A stretch of DNA of 64,000 nt from Endotrypanum monterogeii (Eukaryota; Euglenozoa; Kinetoplastea; Trypanosomatida; Trypanosomatidae), in the NCBI GenBank assembly GCA_000333855.2, contig CM007314.1, positions 833,838 to 897,837 of the forward strand, read 5' to 3'. The position numbers and the translations under genes are program-made. Positions 10,490 through 19,544 of the stretch are shown here, piece by piece; positions within the stretch are counted from its first letter, which is position 1; every line of letters starts with the position of its first letter. The notes beneath the pieces are model-generated. The model ran no database searches, was not told the origin of the DNA, and was given only the letters and a program-made list of their open reading frames with translations.

Positions 10490-13258
10490 CTAGGGTGCGC
10501 TGTGAAATATGTGAACGTCTCCATTGGCTAAGCCCGCCGCCAAAAATGGGCGAAGCGGGTGCCACGCAAGTGAGGTGACGTATGTGTCGAAGCCACGTAG
10601 TACTTCAAGCGCGATGGCGCCGCCACCACCCCTAAGGTCGTACATATACACCCCATTGTCCTGACTCGCCACAGCTACTGCTCCTATTCCGGGGCAAAAC
10701 TCGAGAGCTAGCGATGATACACCTGTGTTGGAGTGCTGAGTGAAGAGCTGGACGGGCTTTGCGACGCGTATATCCCAAAGGGCTGCGGTACTGTCGAGCG
10801 ACGCGGACATGAAAAGATGTGCTGAAGCGCTGCTGACTTCAGCTGTGCAGTAGCGGCTTGTGCGGTCTGTGGCCACACGGTAGATGCCGCGTGTGTGCGT
10901 TGTCTTTTCGCGCCAGAGCACCGTATTCGCGACCACATCAAGCAACTGTACTTCTTTTTCCGAAGTGGCCAAAAAGACCATATTGGTGCAGAAATGATTA
11001 ACCGATGTCGCTGTTGTTATGGAGTGCCTATTTCCCACAGAATAGGTGAAGACAGGAGCTCTCGATAAAACGTAGCCGGGGTCGTCGCCTTCTGCCGTGT
11101 ACTTTGTTCCACCGCCGTCATACCGTCGCAGCTCGAGCGTGTCTGCCCCGCATGTCATCACAAATTTGTCCAAATAAAAAAATTGCGCCGCGACAACCGA
11201 GTTCGCCGACGGACCGCCCGCACCGCGAGCGCTACCGCCATTGACGCTACACTCTGCGATGGGAATATCTTTGGTACCAGGTGACCAAACCCGAACTAGG
11301 CCGTCGGCGCCAGCAGAGAGAATGACAGAGTTTTGGCGCGACAGGTTTGTATCAACAGCAGTGACTGCAGCGTTGTGGCCACCCAAGATACGGCCCGCAA
11401 GCCCCCCTGTGCCTTTCGCACTGGCGATAGGGAAGTGGAGATGCTGTATTCCACCATCACCCCCGACAGTGATCAAAGCGTCACCGAGAGAAGAAAACGT
11501 TGCAGCCGTGACAAGGCGTCCGTGAAGACCACACAAAGCTGCGGTGGCGGTCTCCTTACGCGCCAGAGAGCTGTGCCCGGTACCGAAAATCTCGTCGAAG
11601 TTGTACTCGAAGCGAAGCACATTTGCGGACTTCACTGCCAGGGCAGACACTGCCCCAAAGGCTTGTGCCTTACGGTCACGGGCAGCGGCTGCTTTGGCCT
11701 TAAGCTTGCGCTCCTGCTGCACTGACCACGGGGCGTCAGCGTAGCCGCTTCCCTTCACGGATCGCCGGTGTGGCACTGGGGCGGAGAAGAGTGATTTCTG
11801 ACCGACTTGTGCACCGCTGCGCGCGATTGTGTTTTTCGTTCCTGAGGATGGCTTGCTTGCTCCGCCCAGCCATGCCGAAGGCAGTGGGGTACGTGCGTGA
11901 ACAATATCCTCGGTGGCAACGTCTGCTTCTGCCATACGTGTTTCCAGCATGTGTCGTGTATCGACGTCACAGGGAGAAAAGAAGAGAACGCCTTCAAAGA
12001 CATTAATCCATGCCCAACGACCGTTCGCACCACCTTGCATCACGATGCTGGTAGCCGCAGACGCCTCAGCAGAAGCACCCGCAGATGTGCGTTCCATCAC
12101 CGAGCGCGGTCCTGTTAACAACTGAGTGTAGGTACTCTCCACCTGGAACGTAAGCCGGCTATAGTAGAGAACGCCGTGCGAGGTGCACACCATGATGAGA
12201 CACGCTCCCACGCAGACATCGAAAACGGTCGCCGTAACTGCTGCGTCAGGCGGCACCACAGCATCTGGAATGCCTAAGCGATCTGGAAGGGCAATTTGTG
12301 AGGATCTACCTCGAGCCCGAGAGCCAGTCGCAGTCGCGACATCCGAGGAACGGAGGAGCGCAGCATTGATAGCCCCCTGCACGCTCCAGGTGCGCAAGGG
12401 TTGCAGCGTTCGTCCATTCAGGACCTGGACTGTGCCCGTCAAAATTCCGACCACCACAACGCTTTCCCCGTACACACCACTGTGGCTGCAGGTCAACGAC
12501 GTGACGCGAGAAGTGCGAGTGCAGATGTGTCCGTCCACTATCCGCTCCAGTCTTACCGCCGGTAATGATTCAATCGATGAGCCGGGAGTATGCGCACTCG
12601 TGTACATGCTTGTCTCGTTTTCTTCCTCAGCGGTGCGGTCGCGTTGCAAGAGTAAGAGATGATTGACGTCGTCGACAATGAGCAGCCTCTCAGTTCCCGT
12701 GAAACAGGCTAGCGAACACCCCTGGGTCGATGCGCCGAGGCGAATGCAATGGAAGCCTGTCACTCGTGGTTTCATACCGAGAGCCTCATATTCCATAGCA
12801 CTTCCAGGTATGTCACTCAGGAGCAGAAGAGCCGTGTCGGTGCATACAGCCGCGAGGCTTGCGTCACTGTTGAACACGACACGACGCACATCACCGGCGG
12901 TGCAAGCGACCCGGACTAATTCATTCGCCGTGATAGTGAGCCGAGGCTCCATCCCATCGTCTGGTGATTCTTCTCCGCCCCTGTACATAAACTCTGGGCT
13001 TGCTGTGCACTCAATTTGGAGGATTGCCATGTACGTCGACGAAACCACAACAATCCGCGAAGCATCTAAGGAAACGGCCATAGTTTCTACACGGCGGTCC
13101 AGCTGCGCAACGGCAACCGGATCGGTTGGCTCGTCATCTGATGGACCTGCCCGCCAGGTGTAAAGCACACCGCTCGCTGACACCCACCATGCAGCGTCAT
13201 GTGCGATGCAGAGACTCCCGGGGACTATTCCATCCGGGTTCAGGTCAGCTGACCACAT
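10490..13258 (-). CDS. Large WD40-repeat protein
   Basis: A 922-residue protein with at least two clusters of WD40-like repeats. The first half (about 1-400) carries diverged repeats such as VLYTWRAG. The C-terminal part (about 570-922) has clearer units with VRVW, ALWDIR and DVHIF strand ends and a final SLAWHPLRP.LAAG repeat, suggesting a double beta-propeller scaffold. No catalytic or membrane segment is visible. The C-terminal layout is reminiscent of WDR27-like proteins, but I cannot confirm that. The start at 13258 is well supported: a pyrimidine-rich tract and AG lie just upstream, giving a predicted 5' UTR of about 65 nt. Confidence 0.9.
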   Translation of the reverse strand: MWSADLNPDGIVPGSLCIAHDAAWWVSASGVLYTWRAGPSDDEPTDPVAVAQLDRRVETMAVSLDASRIVVVSSTYMAILQIECTASPEFMYRGGEESPDDGMEPRLTITANELVRVACTAGDVRRVVFNSDASLAAVCTDTALLLLSDIPGSAMEYEALGMKPRVTGFHCIRLGASTQGCSLACFTGTERLLIVDDVNHLLLLQRDRTAEEENETSMYTSAHTPGSSIESLPAVRLERIVDGHICTRTSRVTSLTCSHSGVYGESVVVVGILTGTVQVLNGRTLQPLRTWSVQGAINAALLRSSDVATATGSRARGRSSQIALPDRLGIPDAVVPPDAAVTATVFDVCVGACLIMVCTSHGVLYYSRLTFQVESTYTQLLTGPRSVMERTSAGASAEASAATSIVMQGGANGRWAWINVFEGVLFFSPCDVDTRHMLETRMAEADVATEDIVHARTPLPSAWLGGASKPSSGTKNTIARSGAQVGQKSLFSAPVPHRRSVKGSGYADAPWSVQQERKLKAKAAAARDRKAQAFGAVSALAVKSANVLRFEYNFDEIFGTGHSSLARKETATAALCGLHGRLVTAATFSSLGDALITVGGDGGIQHLHFPIASAKGTGGLAGRILGGHNAAVTAVDTNLSRQNSVILSAGADGLVRVWSPGTKDIPIAECSVNGGSARGAGGPSANSVVAAQFFYLDKFVMTCGADTLELRRYDGGGTKYTAEGDDPGYVLSRAPVFTYSVGNRHSITTATSVNHFCTNMVFLATSEKEVQLLDVVANTVLWREKTTHTRGIYRVATDRTSRYCTAEVSSASAHLFMSASLDSTAALWDIRVAKPVQLFTQHSNTGVSSLALEFCPGIGAVAVASQDNGVYMYDLRGGGGAIALEVLRGFDTYVTSLAWHPLRPFLAAGLANGDVHIFHSAP

Positions 13259-13771
13259 CTTCTGGTGAGGCGTTGAGTCTGCCGAGTAAGAGTGCGTTCA
13301 CTTGAACGCAGCGCCCCACACGCCTGTAAGGGATACGTGTGAGGGAGGGAGGGGGGGGCAGGAGGAGGAGGTAGTGTACAAATAGGGTTAGAAAAAAAAA
13401 ATGTTTAGACGGACGCGACTCATTTGATGCAAATCTTTGAAACCAAATCAAGGGCCCCCGTTTTGGCAGCGACGCGGGGAGTGACTGAGACCAAGCTTCA
13501 CTAAAGACCATACCCTCTTCTCTGGCTTACTGTAGCTATTATTTCATCTGCACGAATTCCAGTTTTTTTTTTTTTTTAATCAGGTTGATTTGCGACTGGA
13601 CAACTTAGCGCACTGGGGCGATGCGGTGCAGTGCGGGGAAGGGGGTTAACAACGGCGTCACACAGAGGTCCATTACAAAACCCACGAAACCAGAAAAAAA
13701 ACATCTTCAGTGCGCAGTGCATCTGAAAAACCTCTCACTCCCTCCCAGCGAAGGGAATCGCGGCGACGAGG
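13259..13771 (-). other. Short intergenic spacer
   Basis: About 510 bp between the WD40 gene and the next gene upstream, the shortest interval in the window. It holds the WD40 splice-acceptor region and a T run (minus-strand A) near 13563-13579. No gene seen. Confidence 0.7.
13324..13372 (-). promoter_or_regulatory. Pyrimidine tract and trans-splice acceptor of the WD40 gene
   Basis: The minus strand reads a nearly pure C/T stretch (plus-strand G/A at about 13331-13372) followed by CCCTTACAG, with AG at 13324-13325. This is the best-looking spliced-leader acceptor in the window, 65 nt upstream of ATG 13258. Confidence 0.65.
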
Positions 13772-16030
13772 TCAGTTTTTGTGCTTCATCTCAGACTCTA
13801 GGAGTTGTGCGTGTTGAAGAAAGAGTTCGTTGTGTGCAATGTTCTGTATGTCCGCACGAGTACACCAAGATGTTAAATCTTTTTCAGTCGAAAGCGTTGC
13901 GGAGTCGCATATATCGCGGGGCGAGGCGTCCGCCGGGTCGCCATCTTCTCGTGCTTGAGTGTTGACAGATCCAACCAGCTCATCATGAAGTATTACCTCC
14001 AGTTCCGCTAGCTGTTCCAGTAAGTGTTCCGTCCCCTCTAGGGTGGGTGTACTTAAGCCACTGGTGGTGTCCTCGCTTCCCTCTGACGTCTCCTCCGAAG
14101 AGCTTCGAGAAGAGTCCTTGTCGAACGCATCTGCTGAAAGAGTTTCTTGTGGTGCTGCGTGGCTCCCTGCGAGTGCATCCGGCACAACATCGAGCTGCAC
14201 CATATTTGATGCTGTATCTGCTTGTTCTCGAGTCACGTCGCGGAGAGCTTGCCCAACCCAATCAGTTGGCGAGCCACGGTAGGATGCTGGGAGGTGTGAG
14301 AACAGCTTCTGCTCGAGTGCCTCTAGTGCAGCACTGTGGCGCTGCCGAAGAGGGTCAGAGATGGAACCCCCTGTCATCGAGGTCTCCGACTCTGTTGAAG
14401 CGGAATGAGCCATCTCTCCTTTTTTATGTGTATCAGCATTCCCAGGGGAAAACAGCAGAGAAATTTGGTGCCTTGCTGCTTGCATACGTCCTTGAACCCA
14501 CCCGGTCATATTTTCTCTACGCAGGGATCGGTCTTGGTTCCAGATGGGTACAGACACAGGAGGCACGACGGCTATGCCTTTCCGCAGCGCCGCTGCCCAG
14601 CGTTCTACAGCCCAAGTCACCTTCATGCCGAGAATCACCTCCTCTTCTGTGGGTCGGGAGAATCTTCTTGGCTGCGCTGCGGCGTCGGAAGTGCCGCATG
14701 CTATATGGGCGTGCGAACGCATGAAGGGGCCCATCAGTGCATGGGGCAGCTCCGTCTGACACAGCAGCTGCGTGAAGACGTAGCGGGAAACGGGCGCGAG
14801 CGGCACTCGGATGTATCCGTTGCTGGATAGCAACATGTCGTACTCGCGGAACAGCTCAGTCAATCGCGACGTTTCTTCGTCAGCGACATTGTAGAGTATC
14901 TCTTGCAGGTCTGCTGATGATACGTTTCGCTTTTGTGGGAGCACGAACGCATCTGTAGTTGCCGCTGGTGCCACTAGGCCGTTGAAGCGCACCGAGGCAG
15001 CCTGCATCGCATTACCGTCCTCACCCCCTACCGCCAACAGTGGACAGTTGACGGTGTGGTACAGGAAACACTCGTGTAAAAGATCGGACGGCAAACCTTT
15101 GAGGAAGACTCCCATTGCAGGCGGTACTGCGACAGTCATCTGATGCAGTGCACGAGACTCGACCAGTGGCTCAACTTCATTTCGAAGGTACCCCCAAAAT
15201 CTGTCTGTGAGCTCCCTTTCCATGATCGCATGTTCCAGTGCGTGGCCGAGTGATGCGCTCGCCTCACGACAGATTTGAGACAAATTGACTCGCGGAGGAC
15301 AACCTTGGGTATTCAACTGTGCTAGTTCCAACGCCAGAAAGGGCTCCACGACTCGTTTATTCACCTCAGGGGAAAGAACAGCCACCAACCCTCCATTCAC
15401 CCACCAGCTTCGACCTTGGAGTCCTCGAAGAAAATCCCACTTATCGTCAACGCCCCATCGCTCGAGGAAAACGGTTTGTGTAGCGGCCGTCGCTTCAACC
15501 TCGAGGGCTAATGATATCAGCAACGTTTCTTCTCGTGTGACGTCTCTCATGCCCGAAAAGTACTCGCTTTCTTCAGCTTCGCACAAGGTCGTCAGCGGGG
15601 CAGGCGATGGGGTGCGGTCAGGCGGTGAGGATGCGCCTATACCAGAGAAATGGCGGTAGCCAACGCGGCACACCTCCATGTGGGCTGCGATAGTACCAGT
15701 CCAGGCAACACACAGTTCGGTGAGCAGCATTGACACAACTTCGGCATCCTCCTCGTTGTCCCCGAGGTCAAGGAGAGTTGAGAAAAAGTAGAAGCGATGA
15801 GCCGTTGAAGATGCGTTTGTGTGTCCACCCTCCACCTCCCCGTCTATCGGTACACGGCGAAGAGAGCGAAAAAGTACGTCTGCAGTCCAGAGATACCCAC
15901 CAGAGGTGGCGTGATAGCAGGAAGGGCTGCGCGCGCGAACGCACTGCTGAAGATGCCACACAGAGGGTGGGCAAGCAGGCAGGGATTCACTGCCGCCGCT
16001 GCGAATCGCCACGAGGACAAAAACCCGCAT
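13772..16030 (-). CDS. Hypothetical protein, family not recognised
   Basis: A 752-residue protein from ATG 16030. The reading frame continues 18 codons upstream only from a TTG at 16084, so that extension is rejected. The N-terminus is hydrophobic and beta-rich (MRVFVLVAI), as in longin or other small domains, but I cannot assign a family. The middle is mixed alpha/beta with many conserved-looking hydrophobic positions. A Ser/Glu/Asp-rich acidic linker lies near residues 635-675, followed by a short amphipathic helix (LLEQLAELEVILHDELV). No catalytic motif, signal peptide or clear membrane span is visible. Codon-like composition over 2.2 kb, an upstream pyrimidine tract and placement in the gene array make it a real gene. 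Its function is unknown. Confidence 0.85.
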   Translation of the reverse strand: MRVFVLVAIRSGGSESLPACPPSVWHLQQCVRARSPSCYHATSGGYLWTADVLFRSLRRVPIDGEVEGGHTNASSTAHRFYFFSTLLDLGDNEEDAEVVSMLLTELCVAWTGTIAAHMEVCRVGYRHFSGIGASSPPDRTPSPAPLTTLCEAEESEYFSGMRDVTREETLLISLALEVEATAATQTVFLERWGVDDKWDFLRGLQGRSWWVNGGLVAVLSPEVNKRVVEPFLALELAQLNTQGCPPRVNLSQICREASASLGHALEHAIMERELTDRFWGYLRNEVEPLVESRALHQMTVAVPPAMGVFLKGLPSDLLHECFLYHTVNCPLLAVGGEDGNAMQAASVRFNGLVAPAATTDAFVLPQKRNVSSADLQEILYNVADEETSRLTELFREYDMLLSSNGYIRVPLAPVSRYVFTQLLCQTELPHALMGPFMRSHAHIACGTSDAAAQPRRFSRPTEEEVILGMKVTWAVERWAAALRKGIAVVPPVSVPIWNQDRSLRRENMTGWVQGRMQAARHQISLLFSPGNADTHKKGEMAHSASTESETSMTGGSISDPLRQRHSAALEALEQKLFSHLPASYRGSPTDWVGQALRDVTREQADTASNMVQLDVVPDALAGSHAAPQETLSADAFDKDSSRSSSEETSEGSEDTTSGLSTPTLEGTEHLLEQLAELEVILHDELVGSVNTQAREDGDPADASPRDICDSATLSTEKDLTSWCTRADIQNIAHNELFLQHAQLLESEMKHKN

Positions 16031-16074
16031 CAGTACGTCACCGAAAGAATTGCGGACAGGCGCATGCCTGTATT

Positions 16075-16103
16075 CTTGAGGCAACGGTTACAAAAAAAAA
16101 AAA
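16075..16103 (-). promoter_or_regulatory. Pyrimidine tract and trans-splice acceptor of the 752-residue gene
   Basis: The minus strand has a run of about 12 T (plus-strand A at about 16091-16102), then AACCGTTGCCTCAAG with AG at 16075-16076, about 44 nt upstream of ATG 16030. This places the acceptor downstream of the TTG that opens the longer frame. Confidence 0.55.
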
Positions 16104-17873
16104 GTCTGGAGCTTACTCAACATAATAATAAAAAAATGTAAGGGGGAAAAGGAAGGGGTTGAGGTAAATCTGAGACGGAGAGGCATAATGCGTGTGGAAT
16201 GCAAAGCACAGGGTGAAAACAGCCCTGCTTCAGCAAACGTGAACTAGGTATTCGCCGTTTCCACAGAGGGACATTGTCACAGGCCGCACAAGGCGGCCAA
16301 GTACATCTTTTCTGTCTTCATCAGCGGATTTGAACGGCGACCGCGTATCATTGGGCAGATGAGGCGCATATCATCTATCACAGCGATTTCATTGGATGCG
16401 CACTGTTGCTCGAGAATTTTTCGGGACCGGTTGCCAATGTCCCGCACTGTCTATGTGTTGTTTTCTCCTTTCTTCTACTCCCAACCCCACCTTTCGTTAT
16501 GTCCCTTTCTTTTTTTAATTCTCCCCCCCCCTTCTAGCGATTGAGGAGATAAGGGGTGAGATGAGTTGGGAAAGATATTGTGAGGCCGCCGCCCAGGGAC
16601 GCAAAAAGGCTCATCAACTCGACCTGAACACATTGTGTGTGCCGATATAGTAAAATAGCCGAGCGCATCGAGAACTGCGATGCTCGTGCAACACTGGATG
16701 TTTCTGTGACAGGGCCGGGAGGAGTCCAAAAAGAGGTTGGTGAACAGATACCCCGTCCCTACCGCACAACCTCAGCTTGCGTAGGCTGGATCAGTTCACG
16801 ACATTGCTCTGTCTTTCCCACGAAAATATCGTGTGTAGCGAAGAAACATCAAGACACACCCGCATACTATTTAGCTTTTCTCTTCTGGAGAAGAGAGGAG
16901 ATGCCTCCAAAGCACACACCAGTCTGCGGCGATATAGGCGGTGACGAGGACACTTGGGTCACGCCTTCGTCACGCGCTCCGCTTTGCTAACGAAGCAACG
17001 TCTCGTTTTTCAGTCAAAAATTTCTGAAGAACAAGGTGAGAGTGCTCATATAGATTGAAGCATTCCATTGGAGGGGAGGTATATATATAAATATAAATAT
17101 ATGTTAATATGGCGAGCGAATCCCTGTGGCACCTCCTCCAAAGCCTCTCGGTGGACTTTGTAGATCAGCCGGGAGGAAGTTTCTCGAGGAGAGCGACAGC
17201 CGGCGCCGCTTGTCCTCTCGCGCCTTTTTCGTGGTTTGTTTGAGGCATACCTATCCCCTCCTTTTTCTCCCCTTCACACCTGCTCTCGTTGCAACTGCAT
17301 GCAGGGAATTACCTGGGCCTGCGGCTCGGTCGCAGAAGCTCCTCATCTAGAGACGACAACGAGATGATGCCAAACCTCGAGAGAGGGAGAATATGTGACA
17401 GTCGTCAACTAGCTGTGACGGCGCCAAACGGAATCACACGCAATAGCAGCTATCTAAATAAGCCAAGAGCAAAGCAATACATGGGGTTCGGCAAGACGAC
17501 GGGAAAAAGGCTCCCGAGGAGGAGAAGGGGTGGGGAATTCCACTCATAACAACAACGAAAAACAGAAAATCCACCATCTCCCAGTAGACTGGTCTGGCCA
17601 ACCAAACAACAGAAATCCAGAGACGCCCTCCCCACATAAAAATTAGATGCAGGTTTTTTTTTTTTGGCTTTCATAGAAAATCGGTGGCCTCGCAGGTCTA
17701 CGAGGAGAGAGAAGCAGAAAAAAGCACCCAGAGAATTCTGACATCGACAGACATACACACGTTCCTCCCCCTCACCAAAAGAAGAAGAAAAAAAAAACGA
17801 TCACACACCACGCCCCTCTCCCTTCGCCCCCCCCCTCCCCTCGATAAATGACTAGCCTCTGACGGCGCTCGCA
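16104..17873 (-). other. Intergenic region between RBR ligase and the 752-residue gene
   Basis: About 1.8 kb, mostly the presumed 3' UTR of the RBR gene. It has a C run near 16525-16533, a degenerate TA repeat at 17080-17104, A runs near 17655 and 17788, and a C-rich tract near 17826-17840. Only short unconvincing ORFs on both strands. Confidence 0.6.
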
Positions 17874-19430
17874 CTACACATCGCACAGCGCTTTGGTCCA
17901 TGCAACCAAAACATCAGCGGCATCAAGGAAAGCACCCACTTGAGACCTCGTGGTGATAAATAATTTGGCAAGTGAACCCGAAAGTGCTTCTGTAGCTTCC
18001 TCGAGTTTGCCCACGCGATGCGCCATTAGCTGCCCTTCACTGCTGCTGCTGCTAAGGTAAAACATAGCAACGTAAGAATGGGCGAGAACTTCTCGGGCCC
18101 TAAAGAGTGCATTGGTGACACGCGAAATTACTTCAGATGTGGCATACGTGGCGTTCCCCAACGGCAGGTCCTGCTGCTCCATATTGGAATCTGTGTTGTC
18201 CGTATCACGATGGACCTCCTCTAGCCCTGGGACTCTACTGAGTAGCTCGTGCATCGGTGGGCTGTGCCCCATTGCCTGAACAAGTTTTTCATCGCGTTTG
18301 GCGCTGTCGAGGTGAAGCGTGTACCGCTCGTAGTGGTAGGTGAACCTCTTTGACGAGTCTACAGCCTCTTCTGAGGCCTCCGCCCCGTGGTGCTCCACAT
18401 TGCGGCACGAGTAATAGTCTCCGCTGTGCTGCTTCCAGGAGCCAAGGCACACCCAGCAGAATTCATACTTACATTTGCAGGTCATGTGGTTGCACCCGCC
18501 GCTCTTCTCAATTGTCTTTTTGCATAGCGGGCACTGCTTTGTGTGGCTAAGAATGTAGGCGAGGTTTGCACCTTCCTTCAGGCAGTAGTTTTTCCACAGC
18601 CGCATATTATCACACGTGGCCGGCCTGTGAGGCTCATAGGTACACCGCAAGCAATACGTGTTCTTGCACATGAGGCACCGGACGCCTTGCCCCTGAAGGG
18701 GTGGGATAGGGGTATGAAGCACACCGCTGCAGCTTTGGGGATTGGGGCACCAGTGCAGTGTAGGACAAGTCTCAACGAAACTCGTCAAGTAGTTACGTTG
18801 TATCTGCTGCCGCGTATTTTTGATTTCTTCACTCTCTGTCGTGGTGGAGTCGGCCGAAAAGAGATCGCACATCACGGAAAGACCGACGAGTTCGAAGCAG
18901 CCTTGCTGTGGACAAGACGTGCCAATGAGGTTTTCCAGTACGCGGGACTTGATGTGGTCACGCCAACACTCGAGGCAAAAAAAATGCTGACATGTCGAGA
19001 GTCCAGCCATCTCATGCGGGCTGTACTCCATGGCGCAAATTCCACACATGATAGGGGTCCTAGGTGTGCCTTGAGTGAGTGTTGCCTCGTGCGACGACGC
19101 CTCCTCTGGGACGCCGAGGTCAGCGAGCACAGCGGCTGAGTTTTCAAAGTATCGTACAACTGCTACGTCTCTCGACCACCGGTAGCGCCGCAGCAGCAGT
19201 GTCGCCGTACTCGTCGACAACAAAGTCAGAATAGCCACTTCGCTTACAATAGCGCTTTGCATCGCCAACACCTCCAACACATCCATCGTTCGCGCGTTGC
19301 ACTGCTCATCGTCCTCTTCTGTTGCAAGACCGGAGGGCAGCACCACCGCAGACGCTGCTCCCTCCTCCGTATAGATGTAGTCGTTTTCGTCCTCTCCATA
19401 GTAGTCGTCTCCGTAGTCGGGTTCATACAT
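17874..19430 (-). CDS. Ariadne-type RBR E3 ubiquitin ligase
   Basis: A 518-residue protein. An acidic Tyr/Glu/Asp-rich N-terminus (1-25), typical of Ariadne proteins, is followed by a UBA-like helical segment (about 45-110). RING1 begins with MCGICAMEY (C129) and extends to about C178. IBR spans about 210-273 with paired cysteines (WCPNPQSC, RCLMC, YCLRC). RING2 spans about C300-C342 and includes KSGGCNHMTC, where Cys313 matches the catalytic cysteine that accepts ubiquitin from the E2 in HHARI-type RBR ligases. The C-terminal helical part (355-518) corresponds to the Ariadne domain that occludes RING2 in the family. All ligands look intact, so an active ligase is expected. I chose ATG 19430, which gives the acidic N-terminus directly; the frame is open to 19478. 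Confidence 0.95.
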   Translation of the reverse strand: MYEPDYGDDYYGEDENDYIYTEEGAASAVVLPSGLATEEDDEQCNARTMDVLEVLAMQSAIVSEVAILTLLSTSTATLLLRRYRWSRDVAVVRYFENSAAVLADLGVPEEASSHEATLTQGTPRTPIMCGICAMEYSPHEMAGLSTCQHFFCLECWRDHIKSRVLENLIGTSCPQQGCFELVGLSVMCDLFSADSTTTESEEIKNTRQQIQRNYLTSFVETCPTLHWCPNPQSCSGVLHTPIPPLQGQGVRCLMCKNTYCLRCTYEPHRPATCDNMRLWKNYCLKEGANLAYILSHTKQCPLCKKTIEKSGGCNHMTCKCKYEFCWVCLGSWKQHSGDYYSCRNVEHHGAEASEEAVDSSKRFTYHYERYTLHLDSAKRDEKLVQAMGHSPPMHELLSRVPGLEEVHRDTDNTDSNMEQQDLPLGNATYATSEVISRVTNALFRAREVLAHSYVAMFYLSSSSSEGQLMAHRVGKLEEATEALSGSLAKLFITTRSQVGAFLDAADVLVAWTKALCDV

Positions 19431-19518
19431 TTCTTTCTCTTCAGCCTTCCCCCATGGAATATAAATCAATAGATTCACCTATTTATTTTGGGTGTGTATA
19501 TATCTTTATTGGATGGTG

Positions 19519-19544
19519 CACACATACACACACACACACACACA
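19519..19544. repeat. (CA)n microsatellite upstream of the RBR gene
   Basis: CA repeat with one TA interruption, 89-114 nt upstream of ATG 19430, read as (TG)n in the transcript strand. Confidence 0.85.

Noticed and set aside
11241..13163. Plus-strand ORFs of 70-170 codons opposite the WD40 gene
   Set aside because: Antisense shadows of a GC-balanced coding region; no independent support.
16031..16084. 18-codon extension of the 752-residue protein
   Set aside because: It opens with TTG, not ATG. The first true ATG in frame is at 16030.
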